NCBI RefSeq assembly: GCF_029760955.1
Contig: NZ_CP121682.1
Span: 7,272,501-7,336,500 of the forward strand
Direction: 5' to 3'
Source: Streptomyces cathayae
GTDB taxonomy: Bacteria; Actinomycetota; Actinomycetes; Streptomycetales; Streptomycetaceae
DNA length: 64,000 nucleotides
Within the stretch, counting starts at the first letter, position 1; each line of letters begins with the position of its first letter. The notes beneath the pieces were generated by a model that saw only the letters and a program-made list of their open reading frames with translations, had not been told where the DNA came from and ran no database searches. Of this stretch, positions 10,737 to 19,287 are shown one piece after another. The position numbers were made by a program, and so were the translations under genes.

Positions 10737-10990
10737 CTGTCCGTTCGTTCGTCGGTGAGGCAAGCGGTGGGGCAAGCGGTGGGGTGCGGCATGCGTTGTG
10801 TGGGACGGTCGAGAACCGGGACAGGTTGCTTTTGCCGGTGCCGCCTTTCGCGGGGCGTACCTCCGGCGTACACGGTGCATGCGTGAGCCCTGTACGCGCC
10901 CCCGTGGCCGTACGGAGAATGCAGTGTCCGTGATCATGTGCGGAGTCCCCGGTTCCTTCCGCCGAAGCAGAGGAAAGCAGGTCGACCGCC
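10737..10990. promoter_or_regulatory. Divergent intergenic region, megasynthase / FAD protein
   Basis: These 254 bp must hold the promoters of both divergent genes. I see no convincing -10/-35 pair or perfect palindrome. A repeated GGCAAGCGGTGGGG motif lies at about 10759-10785, close to the megasynthase start. The megasynthase ATG is preceded by a modest GGACAG ribosome binding site. Confidence 0.4.
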
Positions 10991-11713
10991 GTGCTGTTGC
11001 GTCTGCCCACATCCCTGTCCGAAGCACGGAACTGCATGGCTGAGGGAGCGGTGCCCGTCGGCGGAGCCACCCTCGTGTGGGCACTCTGGCAGCGGGACGG
11101 CTTCCCCGAGCAGGCGATGTCCCTGCGCAGCCTCCCGGAGGCCAACGTGCTCGAGCGTGAGGCCCTGGGCGCGGCCGTTCTGCTGCACCGGATCGACGAC
11201 CGGGTGCCGGAGGTCCTGCGCGGCGCGGCCGCCACCGTGGGCACCGGCGCCGTGCGCCGGACGGCCACGGTCGGCGGCAACATCGTGGGCAGCACCCTGC
11301 GCTGCCTGCTGCCGGCGGCGCTCGTCCTGGACGCGCGCGCCACCGTGCTGGACCGGGACGGAACCTACGAGACCGATCTGGCCGAGGTGGTGGCCAAGCG
11401 CCACCTGCTGCTCAGCCTGCGCTGGCGCGACCCCGTGGCGAGCGGGTACCACAAGGCGCCCGGCGAGGTGGGCGGACCGCCGCCGCTGGTCGTCGCCACC
11501 GCCGTGCACACCGAGGGTGACGGACGGCGCCGTGTCCGCGTCGCCGTCCGTGACGGCTACGAGGTGACCGGCGGGAGCACGGAGTGCGCGGCCGGCCCGG
11601 ACGAGGTGCTGGACGCCCTGGAGCGCACGGATCTCGGTTCGCTCCCCCCGGCGCCCCGCGACGTGGTGCGCCGGGAGGTGTCCGAAATCCTCGTCCGGGC
11701 CACCGACGGCTGA
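10991..11713 (+). CDS. FAD-binding subunit of the molybdopterin (xanthine/CO) dehydrogenase family
   Basis: The 240-residue protein has the two FAD motifs of the CoxM/XdhB medium subunit: GAVPVGGATLV near residue 18 and TVGGNIVGS near 93. A C-terminal CO_deh_flav_C-like part follows. It starts at GTG (10991); the ATG at 11036 would cut into the FAD motif. In characterised enzymes this subunit passes electrons between a [2Fe-2S] subunit and FAD, beside a molybdopterin subunit. Neither partner gene is in the window, so it may act alone or with distant partners. It diverges from the megasynthase gene and could belong to that biosynthetic cluster, for example as an oxidative tailoring enzyme, but this rests on position only. 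Confidence 0.8.
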   Translation: MLLRLPTSLSEARNCMAEGAVPVGGATLVWALWQRDGFPEQAMSLRSLPEANVLEREALGAAVLLHRIDDRVPEVLRGAAATVGTGAVRRTATVGGNIVGSTLRCLLPAALVLDARATVLDRDGTYETDLAEVVAKRHLLLSLRWRDPVASGYHKAPGEVGGPPPLVVATAVHTEGDGRRRVRVAVRDGYEVTGGSTECAAGPDEVLDALERTDLGSLPPAPRDVVRREVSEILVRATDG

Positions 11714-11784
11714 CGGCACCGACGGCCGACGGGGCACCGACGGCTCGACGCTTCAGCCAACCATGAGGGGGTGCGGGGCCCGCG

Positions 11785-13263
11785 TCAGTCGACGGGCCAG
11801 GTGTGCACCGGGGCGTTGAGATGCATGTAGTCGATGTACAGCTGCGTCATCCGGCGCAGGGCCTCATGGCGGCCGCAGCGGGCCGAGGCGTCGATGTGGT
11901 GGAACATCTCCTTCTGCCACACCGCCCCGTTGCGCCCGGTGACGCACCGCTGCTCGATGATGCCGAGCAGCGGCTCCCGCCAGACCTCGTCCATGCCGGA
12001 GAGCTCCAGCCCGCGGTGTGCCAGCGGCAGCAGCCGCCGCAGCACGAGTTCGGGCACCGGCACCTCGCCCATCCCGGGCCAGTACAGCCGGGCCTCGATG
12101 CCGTGCCGTGCCGCCGTGTGCAGGTTCTCCTCGGCGGCCGAGAACGACATCCGTGACCACACGGGCCGTTCCTCCTCCACCAGGGCACGGGTGAGCCCGT
12201 AGTAGAAGGCGCCGTTGGCCAGCGTGTCGGCCACGGTGGGGCCGGCCGGCAGCACCCGGTTCTCCACCCGGACATGCGGCTTGTCGTGCGCGATGGCGTA
12301 GACCGGGCGGTTCCAGCGGTAGATGGTGCCGTTGTGCAGGGTCAGCTCGCCCAGTTCGGGGGTGTCGCCGCGGTCCAGCGTCTCGGCGGGGTCCTGCTCG
12401 TCGCACAGGGGGAGCAGCGCCGGGAAGTACCGCAGGTTCTCCTCGAAGAGGTCGAAGACGCTGTTGATCCACCGCTCCCCGAACCAGACCCGGGGGCGCA
12501 CCCCCTGCACCTTGATCTCCTGCGGGCGGGTGTCGGTGGCCTGCTCGAACAGCGGAATGCGGGTCTCGTGCCACAGCTCCTTGCCGAAGAGGAAGGGTGA
12601 GTTGGCCGCCAGGGCGGTCTGGACCCCCGCGATCGACTGCGCCGCGTTCCAGTAGTCGGCGAACTGCTCCGGATACACCTGGAGGTGGAACTGGGTGCTG
12701 GTGCACGCGGCCTCGGGGGTGATCGTGTCCGCGTAGGTCCGCAGCCGGTCGACGCCGTCCACCTCGATGCGCAGGTCCTCGCCCCGGGCCGCGAAGATCT
12801 GGTCGTTGAGCAGCCGGTAGCGCGGGTTCTCCGACAGCGCCGACTCCCCCACGTCCTCCTGCCGCAGGGTCGGCAGAATGCCGGTCATGATCAGATGGGT
12901 GCCGACCGACTTCGCGCGTCGCTCCGCGTGATTCAGCGCGGCGCGGATCTCGGACTCCCAGGAGTCCGGGCCACCCGCCGTCAGCTGGCGGGGCGGCACG
13001 TTGATCTCCAGGTTGAACCGGCCCAGTTCCGTGGACCAGGCGGGGTCCGCGATCACGTCGAGCACGTCGATGTTGCGCATCACCGGCTCCGCCCGGTCGT
13101 CGACCAGGTTCAGCTCGATCTCCAGCCCCACCTGGGGCCGCTCGGACTCGAATCGTTCCTCGCGCAGCATCTGCGCGAACGTGTCGAGGCACTCCTGCAT
13201 CTTGATCCGGTACCGGCGGCGGTCCTCACGGGTGAACACCAACGCCGGGACGTCGCGTCCCAT
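11785..13263 (-). CDS. Glutamate-cysteine ligase family (GCS2) protein
   Basis: 492 residues of the GCS2 ATP-dependent carboxylate-amine ligase fold. The signature GLEIELNLV lies near residue 45, ELGRFNLEIN near 79 supplies acidic metal/ATP ligands, and TSTQFHLQV and a late HVRVENRVLPAGPT segment follow. Such enzymes form gamma-glutamyl amide bonds; actinobacterial relatives include EgtA (gamma-glutamylcysteine for ergothioneine). No other ergothioneine gene is adjacent, so the substrate stays open. I chose the start at 13263 because GGGAGG precedes it. The frame stays open upstream, but that stretch is antisense to the metallophosphoesterase gene. Stop at 11785 faces the FAD gene. Confidence 0.85.
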   Translation of the reverse strand: MGRDVPALVFTREDRRRYRIKMQECLDTFAQMLREERFESERPQVGLEIELNLVDDRAEPVMRNIDVLDVIADPAWSTELGRFNLEINVPPRQLTAGGPDSWESEIRAALNHAERRAKSVGTHLIMTGILPTLRQEDVGESALSENPRYRLLNDQIFAARGEDLRIEVDGVDRLRTYADTITPEAACTSTQFHLQVYPEQFADYWNAAQSIAGVQTALAANSPFLFGKELWHETRIPLFEQATDTRPQEIKVQGVRPRVWFGERWINSVFDLFEENLRYFPALLPLCDEQDPAETLDRGDTPELGELTLHNGTIYRWNRPVYAIAHDKPHVRVENRVLPAGPTVADTLANGAFYYGLTRALVEEERPVWSRMSFSAAEENLHTAARHGIEARLYWPGMGEVPVPELVLRRLLPLAHRGLELSGMDEVWREPLLGIIEQRCVTGRNGAVWQKEMFHHIDASARCGRHEALRRMTQLYIDYMHLNAPVHTWPVD

Positions 13264-13605
13264 CGCTCTGCCTCCCGGCCTCCCGGCTTCCCGTCCTCGG
13301 ACACCTCTCCACCCAGCGTCGCACCACCGGGCGACTCCGACCAGACGGGACGGGACGCACCGGGAAATCCAGGTGCCCGGTACCTGTACGGGGTACCTCC
13401 GGCACCCGGCTTCCGCCCCCTCGACCTCCGTGTCCCGGCGCCGCGCCCTGCGCCGATCGTGCCGGCGAGGGTGCGGCAGCACCCTGCGTACGCCGTTCGC
13501 TCCGGTCGCCGTGCGTCGGCCGGAGGCCTCGGTGAGCATCTCCGGTATGACCCTCGGCAACGGGACGGGCCGGCGTCCAGGGCTCTCGAACGGAGAAACG
13601 CGAAC
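13264..13605. promoter_or_regulatory. Divergent intergenic region with an interrupted inverted repeat
   Basis: 342 bp separate the GCS2 ligase and the metallophosphoesterase, which are transcribed away from each other. No gene is visible. Around 13372-13411 there is an interrupted inverted repeat: GGTGCC-CGGTACC and GGTACC-TCCG-GCACC around TGTACGG. It could be an operator or a hairpin. No clear -10/-35 pair was found. Confidence 0.4.
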
Positions 13606-15066
13606 ATGATGCACCGGACGGTCGTCCTCGCCCTGATGAGCGTGCTGACCGCGGCGCTCTCGGCCGGGGCGGCCCTCGCAGGGACCGCACCCCCCGGCGG
13701 AGGGCCGAAACCACCCCCTCCACCAGGGGCCGGGCCCAGCAGCGAAGCGTGGGCATGGACCCAACTGACCAGTCGCGGCACCCAGATCCGCTACGTGACC
13801 ACCGACACCACCCTCACCTGCCCCACCGTGCGCTACACCGTGGGCACGACCAGGGGTTCCTTCCCGATGCACCGGGTGAGCACCCCGGGGTCGTCGCAGT
13901 TCCCCACCACCGTGTGCGAGTTGGGCGTGCCGCTCGGAGCCTTTGACGCGGTGCTCCAGCAATCGACGGTCCAGGCGGCCGTGGTGCACCCCGCGAACCG
14001 CCGGCTCCCCCTGCCGAACTGGACCGACACCACACGCCCCGGCACCATCGGCGTCATCGGCGACACCGGCTGCCGGGTCACGACGGCGGGCCCCGACCAG
14101 GACTGCGCGAACCACCAGACCGGCTGGCCGTTCCCGCGGATCGCGGACAGCGCCGCCACGGTGACCCGGCCGGACCTCGTGATCCATGTCGGCGACTACC
14201 TCTACCGTGAGGACCCGAGCCAGGCGAACGACACGGCGGCCAATCCGGGCTGCACCACGCAGGCGGACAGATTCAGCTGGCCGTGCGTCGTCGCCGACTT
14301 CCTCAGACCGGCGGAGACACTGCTGGCCACGGCACCGGTCGCACTGACCCGAGGCAACCACGAGGACTGCAACCCCGCACAGCAGGGCGGCGCGGGCGGC
14401 GCGTGGTTCCGCTACCTCGCCGACGACCTCCGCGCCGACGGATCGTGCAGTCCCTACACCGCGCCCGTGGAGATCCGCGCGGGCACTTTGAACCTCCTCT
14501 CCGTGGACTCCTCGTTCGCCGACCCGGCCGACAACGGGAGCACGACGCAGCGGGCGCTCTACACCGCGCAGTTCGACACCGTGAACCAGGCCGCGCGGCA
14601 GCACCCCACCCACGATTACTTCGTGTTCACCCACAAACCGCTGTGGATGGTGAGACTGGCCGGCCCTCCGGCCCGATCGGTGACCCGTGTCCTCGACGAA
14701 GCCGTCGCCGACACGACCCTGGGCCGGCTGGAGGACAACATCCGCATGGTGCTGTCGGGTCACGTCCACCTCTACCAGATGATCGACTTCGACACCGCAC
14801 GCCCGCCCCAGGTGACCGTGGGCTTCTCGGGCGGAACACCACTGGACCAGGGCCCGAACGACGCAGGCGTCGTCGGACAACCGGTCGGTACACCGCCGCA
14901 GCCCGTCCACCAGTCGATCACCCAGGGAGGGGTCTTCGGGTACGGGCTCCTGCGCGACAACGGCGCGACCTGGGACCTCACCTCTCACGACCCGACCGGT
15001 GCTGTCCGCGGTCAGACCTGCACCCTGAGCGCGAGCACCGCCAACAAGGCATTCACCTGCCACTGA
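13606..15066 (+). CDS. Secreted calcineurin-like metallophosphoesterase
   Basis: 486 residues with a Sec signal peptide (MMHRTVVLALMSVLTAALS, cleavage after ALA near residue 26) and a proline-rich spacer. The metallophosphoesterase ligands follow in order: GDTG near 152, GDYLYR near 192, GNHED near 248, FTHKP near 344 and GHVHLY near 386. The enzyme would hydrolyse phosphomono- or diesters outside the cell with a two-metal centre; the substrate is not evident. Six or more cysteines in the mature part suggest disulfides. The ATG at 13606 follows GGAG with a long spacer; an ATG three bases later is equally possible. A perfect hairpin ends the transcript 11 bp after the stop. Confidence 0.87.
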   Translation: MMHRTVVLALMSVLTAALSAGAALAGTAPPGGGPKPPPPPGAGPSSEAWAWTQLTSRGTQIRYVTTDTTLTCPTVRYTVGTTRGSFPMHRVSTPGSSQFPTTVCELGVPLGAFDAVLQQSTVQAAVVHPANRRLPLPNWTDTTRPGTIGVIGDTGCRVTTAGPDQDCANHQTGWPFPRIADSAATVTRPDLVIHVGDYLYREDPSQANDTAANPGCTTQADRFSWPCVVADFLRPAETLLATAPVALTRGNHEDCNPAQQGGAGGAWFRYLADDLRADGSCSPYTAPVEIRAGTLNLLSVDSSFADPADNGSTTQRALYTAQFDTVNQAARQHPTHDYFVFTHKPLWMVRLAGPPARSVTRVLDEAVADTTLGRLEDNIRMVLSGHVHLYQMIDFDTARPPQVTVGFSGGTPLDQGPNDAGVVGQPVGTPPQPVHQSITQGGVFGYGLLRDNGATWDLTSHDPTGAVRGQTCTLSASTANKAFTCH

Positions 15067-15077
15067 AGGACGCGAAC

Positions 15078-15111
15078 GACGGCGGAGATGTCTCACGGCA
15101 TCTCCGCCGTC
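15078..15111 (+). terminator. Rho-independent-type hairpin after metallophosphoesterase
   Basis: Perfect 13-bp arms (GACGGCGGAGATG and its complement) around an 8-nt loop lie just after the stop codon. Confidence 0.8.
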
Positions 15112-15228
15112 GGCGTGACGTCCCGTCCCGGTTCCGGAGGCGTCGGTGAGTGGCCCGGCTCACATGGCGTAGTGGGCGCGGCACCGACACCATGGTCTTC
15201 GTCACCCGGCAGGCTGAAGGGATCAAGA

Positions 15229-18200
15229 ATGTTCCGCAAGGTGCTGGTAGCCAACCGTGGTGAGATCGCGATTCGGGCGTTTCGCGCGGGCTACGAGCTG
15301 GGCGCCCGAACCGTCGCGGTCTTTCCGCACGAGGACCGCAACTCGCTGCACCGGCTCAAGGCGGACGAGGCGTACGAGATCGGGCAGCCGGGGCATCCGG
15401 TACGGGCCTACCTCTCCGTGGAGCAGATCATCGGCGCGGCGCGCCGGGCGGGAGCCGACGCCGTCTACCCGGGGTACGGATTCCTGTCCGAGAACCCCGA
15501 GCTGGCCCTCGCCTGCGAGGACGCGGGCATCACGTTCGTCGGACCGAACGCACAGATCCTCGAACTGACCGGGAACAAGGCCCGCGCGGTGGCCGCGGCC
15601 CGTGAGGCGGGCGTGCCGGTGCTGGGGTCCTCGGCGCCCTCCACCGACGTGGACGAACTCGTCCGTGCCGCCGACGGCATCGGCTTCCCCGTGTTCGTCA
15701 AGGCGGTCGCCGGCGGCGGCGGGCGCGGAATGCGCCGCGTGGAGGCCCCCGCCCAGCTGCGGGAGGCCATCGAGGCCGCCTCCCGGGAGGCCGAGTCCGC
15801 GTTCGGCGACCCCACGGTCTTCCTGGAGAAGGCCGTGGTCGAGCCCCGCCACATCGAGGTGCAGATCCTCGCCGACGGCGAGGGCAACGTCATCCACCTG
15901 TTCGAGCGCGACTGCTCGGTGCAGCGCCGCCACCAGAAGGTGATCGAACTCGCGCCCGCGCCGAACCTCGACCCGGAACTGCGGGACCGGATCTGCGCCG
16001 ACGCCGTGCGCTTCGCCCGCCGGATCGGCTACCGCAACGCCGGGACCGTGGAGTTCCTCGTCGACCGCGACGGGAACCACGTCTTCATCGAGATGAACCC
16101 GCGCATCCAGGTCGAACACACCGTGACCGAAGAGGTCACCGACGTCGACCTGGTGCAGGCGCAACTGCGCATCGCCGCCGGTGAGACGCTGGCCGACCTC
16201 GGTCTCGCCCAGGAGAACATCACCCTGCGGGGCGCCGCGCTGCAGTGCCGCATCACCACCGAGGACCCGGCCAACGGCTTCCGCCCCGACACCGGGCGGA
16301 TCAGCGCCTACCGCTCACCCGGCGGCTCCGGCATCCGCCTGGACGGCGGCACCACCCACGCCGGTACGGAGATCAGCGCCCACTTCGACTCGATGCTGGT
16401 GAAACTGACCTGCCGGGGCCGGGACTTCACCACCGCGGTCAACCGGGCCCGGCGCGCCGTGGCCGAGTTCCGCATCCGCGGCGTCGCCACGAACATCCCC
16501 TTCCTGCAGGCCGTGCTGGACGATCCGGAGTTCCAGGCCGGACAGGTCACCACGTCGTTCATCGAGCAGCGTCCGCACCTGCTCACCGCACGCCACTCCG
16601 CCGACCGCGGCACGAAGCTGCTGACCTACCTCGCCGACGTCACGGTGAACAAGCCGCACGGCGAACGGCCCGAGCTGATCGACCCGCTGACCAAGCTGCC
16701 CCGGCTGCCCGCGGGTGAGCCGCCGGCCGGGTCCCGGCAGCGGCTCACCGAACTCGGCCCCGAGGGCTTCGCCCGCTGGCTGCGCGCCTCACCGACCGTC
16801 GGCGTCACCGACACCACCTTCCGCGACGCCCACCAGTCGCTGCTCGCCACCCGGGTCCGCACCAAGGACCTGCTCGCCGTCGCCCCGGTGGTGGCGCGCA
16901 CCCTGCCCGAACTGCTCTCCCTGGAGTGCTGGGGCGGTGCCACCTACGACGTCGCCCTGCGCTTCCTCGCCGAGGACCCGTGGGAGCGCCTGGCCGCCCT
17001 GCGGGAAGCCGTACCGAACATCTGTCTGCAGATGCTGCTGCGCGGCCGCAACACCGTGGGCTACACGCCGTACCCGACCGGGGTGACCGACGCCTTCGTC
17101 CAGGAGGCGGCGGCCACCGGCATCGACGTCTTCCGCATCTTCGACGCGCTGAACGACGTCAGCCAGATGCGGCCCGCCATCGACGCCGTACGCGAGACCG
17201 GGACGGCCGTCGCGGAGGTCGCCCTGTGCTACACCGCCGACCTGTCCGACCCGTCCGAGCGGCTCTACACCCTGGACTACTACCTGCGCCTGGCCGAGCA
17301 GATCGTCGAGGCGGGCGCGCACGTCCTGGCCGTCAAGGACATGGCCGGCCTGCTCCGGGCACCCGCCGCGGCGACCCTGGTGTCGGCCCTGCGCCGGGAG
17401 TTCGACCTGCCGGTCCACCTGCACACCCACGACACCTCCGGCGGTCAGCTCGCCACCTACCTCGCCGCGATCCAGGCCGGAGCGGACGCGGTCGACGGGG
17501 CGGTGGCGTCCATGGCCGGCACCACCTCGCAGCCGTCCCTGTCGGCGATCGTCGCGGCGACCGACCACTCGGAGCGGCCCACCGGCCTCGACCTCCAGGC
17601 CGTCGGCGACCTCGAACCGTACTGGGAGAGCGTCCGCAAGGTCTACGCCCCCTTCGAGGCGGGCCTGGCCTCGCCCACCGGCCGGGTCTACCACCACGAG
17701 ATCCCCGGCGGGCAGCTCTCCAACCTGCGCACCCAGGCCATCGCCCTGGGCCTGGGCGACCGCTTCGAGGACATCGAGGCGATGTACGCCGCCGCCGACC
17801 GGATGCTCGGCCGCCTGGTGAAGGTCACCCCCTCCTCGAAGGTGGTCGGTGACCTGGCACTGCACCTGGTGGGCGCCGGGGTCTCCCCGCGGGACTTCGA
17901 GCAGGATCCGGACCGGTTCGACATCCCCGACTCCGTCATCGGCTTTCTGCGCGGCGAGCTGGGCACCCCGCCCGGCGGCTGGCCGGAGCCCTTCCGGACC
18001 AAGGCGCTGCGGGGCCGCGCCGAGGCCAAGCCCGTCCAGGACCTGTCCGCCGACGACCGGGAGGGGCTGGCGAAGGACCGCCGGCCGACCCTCAACCGGC
18101 TCCTCTTCCCCGGCCCCACGAGGGAGTTCGACACGCACCGCCAGTCCTTCGGCGACACCAGCGTCCTGGACAGCAAGGACTTCTTCTACGGGCTGCGCCC

Positions 18201-18603
18201 CGGCAAGGAGTACACCGTCGACCTCGACCCCGGGGTGCGGCTGCTCATCGAACTCCAGGCCGTGGGCGACGCCGACGAGCGCGGCATGCGCACGGTGATG
18301 TCCACCCTGAACGGTCAGCTGCGGCCGATCCAGGTCCGCGACCGGGCGGCGGCCTCCGAGGTCCCGGTCACCGAGAAGGCCGACCGGACCGATCCCGGCC
18401 ATGTCGCGGCGCCGTTCGCCGGAGTGGTGACCCTCGCGGTCGCCGAGGGCGACGAGGTGGACGCGGGGGCCACGGTGGCCACCATCGAGGCGATGAAGAT
18501 GGAAGCCGCGATCACCGCCCCGAAGTCCGGCACGGTGAGCCGGCTGGCCATCAACCGCATCCAGCAGGTGGAAGGCGGCGACCTCCTGGTGGAACTCGCC
18601 TGA
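15229..18603 (+). CDS. pyc: Pyruvate carboxylase
   Basis: A single-chain, biotin-dependent enzyme of 1124 residues that makes oxaloacetate from pyruvate, bicarbonate and ATP (anaplerosis). Domains: biotin carboxylase (1-450; GGGGRGM ATP-grasp loop, EMNPRIQVEHTVTEE), carboxyltransferase (~525-800; TDTTFRDAHQS, LECWGGATYD, VKDMAG lysine, HLHTHDTSG metal ligands), PYC/OADA conserved domain, and biotinyl domain with EAMKMEA (biotin lysine K1090). The ATG at 15229 follows GAAGGG and matches the family's MFRKVLVANRGEIA start. The length is as usual for the family. It stands alone, flanked by terminator hairpins. Confidence 0.96.
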   Translation: MFRKVLVANRGEIAIRAFRAGYELGARTVAVFPHEDRNSLHRLKADEAYEIGQPGHPVRAYLSVEQIIGAARRAGADAVYPGYGFLSENPELALACEDAGITFVGPNAQILELTGNKARAVAAAREAGVPVLGSSAPSTDVDELVRAADGIGFPVFVKAVAGGGGRGMRRVEAPAQLREAIEAASREAESAFGDPTVFLEKAVVEPRHIEVQILADGEGNVIHLFERDCSVQRRHQKVIELAPAPNLDPELRDRICADAVRFARRIGYRNAGTVEFLVDRDGNHVFIEMNPRIQVEHTVTEEVTDVDLVQAQLRIAAGETLADLGLAQENITLRGAALQCRITTEDPANGFRPDTGRISAYRSPGGSGIRLDGGTTHAGTEISAHFDSMLVKLTCRGRDFTTAVNRARRAVAEFRIRGVATNIPFLQAVLDDPEFQAGQVTTSFIEQRPHLLTARHSADRGTKLLTYLADVTVNKPHGERPELIDPLTKLPRLPAGEPPAGSRQRLTELGPEGFARWLRASPTVGVTDTTFRDAHQSLLATRVRTKDLLAVAPVVARTLPELLSLECWGGATYDVALRFLAEDPWERLAALREAVPNICLQMLLRGRNTVGYTPYPTGVTDAFVQEAAATGIDVFRIFDALNDVSQMRPAIDAVRETGTAVAEVALCYTADLSDPSERLYTLDYYLRLAEQIVEAGAHVLAVKDMAGLLRAPAAATLVSALRREFDLPVHLHTHDTSGGQLATYLAAIQAGADAVDGAVASMAGTTSQPSLSAIVAATDHSERPTGLDLQAVGDLEPYWESVRKVYAPFEAGLASPTGRVYHHEIPGGQLSNLRTQAIALGLGDRFEDIEAMYAAADRMLGRLVKVTPSSKVVGDLALHLVGAGVSPRDFEQDPDRFDIPDSVIGFLRGELGTPPGGWPEPFRTKALRGRAEAKPVQDLSADDREGLAKDRRPTLNRLLFPGPTREFDTHRQSFGDTSVLDSKDFFYGLRPGKEYTVDLDPGVRLLIELQAVGDADERGMRTVMSTLNGQLRPIQVRDRAAASEVPVTEKADRTDPGHVAAPFAGVVTLAVAEGDEVDAGATVATIEAMKMEAAITAPKSGTVSRLAINRIQQVEGGDLLVELA

Positions 18604-18614
18604 CCCGACCGCAG

Positions 18615-18659
18615 ACGGTGGACGTCCCCGCCCGGCACGGGAGCGGGGACGTCCACCGT
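18615..18659. terminator. Strong bidirectional terminator hairpin
   Basis: Perfect 17-bp arms (ACGGTGGACGTCCCCGC and complement) around an 11-nt loop separate pyc from the convergent AhpD-like gene. Confidence 0.88.
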
Positions 18660-18720
18660 TCTGGGACCGGCCCCCGCTCCGCGCGGCCGGGGTGACGGCG
18701 CCGGCGGGTTCCCGGGGGGT

Positions 18721-19218
18721 TCAGCCGGCCGGTGTCGCGGTGCGGGGGCGCACCGGGTGCTTGCTCAGGACGGAGACCCGGTTGAAGGCGTTCATGGTGA
18801 TCGCCACCCAGATCACGGCGGAGATCTCGTCCTCCGACAGCACGGAGCGCGCGAGCGCGTACGCGGAGCTCTGCGCGTCGGCGTCCGTGGGCAGGGTGGT
18901 GGCCTCGGCGAGTGCCAGCGCGGCGCGCTCGCGCGGAGGGAACAGTTCGGTGTCGCGCCAGGCGGCCAGCACGCCCAGGCGCTCTGCGGTCTCGCCGGCG
19001 CGCAGCGCCCGCGTGGTGTGCAGACTGAGGCAGAACGCGCAGGAGTTGAGCTGGGAGACCCGGATGTTGATCAGCTCGACGAGGACGCGGTCCAGGCCGG
19101 CGTCGGCCGCGACCTTGCGCACCGCCTCGGCCGTGGACGCCAGTGCGCGATAGGCGGCCGGGCTCTGCTTGTCGACGAACACCCGCTGGTCCGTGGTCTC
19201 CGCTGCCGTCTGGGTCAC
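18721..19218 (-). CDS. Carboxymuconolactone decarboxylase / AhpD-like protein
   Basis: 165 residues with the AhpD-type active site NSCAFCLSLH (CxxCxxxH) near the middle. Proteins of this family are thiol peroxidases or alkylhydroperoxide reductase partners, and others are decarboxylases. The CxxC pair favours the redox role. The start is GTG at 19218, with AAGGAG six bases upstream; an upstream ATG at 19263 has no such site. The gene lies 69 bp downstream of the PucR regulator on the same strand, so it may be co-transcribed. It ends against the pyc terminator. Confidence 0.83.
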   Translation of the reverse strand: MTQTAAETTDQRVFVDKQSPAAYRALASTAEAVRKVAADAGLDRVLVELINIRVSQLNSCAFCLSLHTTRALRAGETAERLGVLAAWRDTELFPPRERAALALAEATTLPTDADAQSSAYALARSVLSEDEISAVIWVAITMNAFNRVSVLSKHPVRPRTATPAG

Positions 19219-19287
19219 ATGAACTCCTTCATCGCGCGGTGTCTGAACCTCTGTTCCTATCATCCATGATTGTTGAAGGATGTAGTT

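Noticed and set aside
72..10886. Long plus-strand frames opposite the megasynthase (for example 72-3047 and 8091-10886)
   Set aside because: They mirror the NRPS-PKS frame, whose domain motifs are continuous on the minus strand.
11785..15096. Reading the GCS2 ligase as a 1103-residue protein
   Set aside because: The extra N-terminal part is antisense to the metallophosphoesterase gene; a good ribosome binding site supports ATG 13263.
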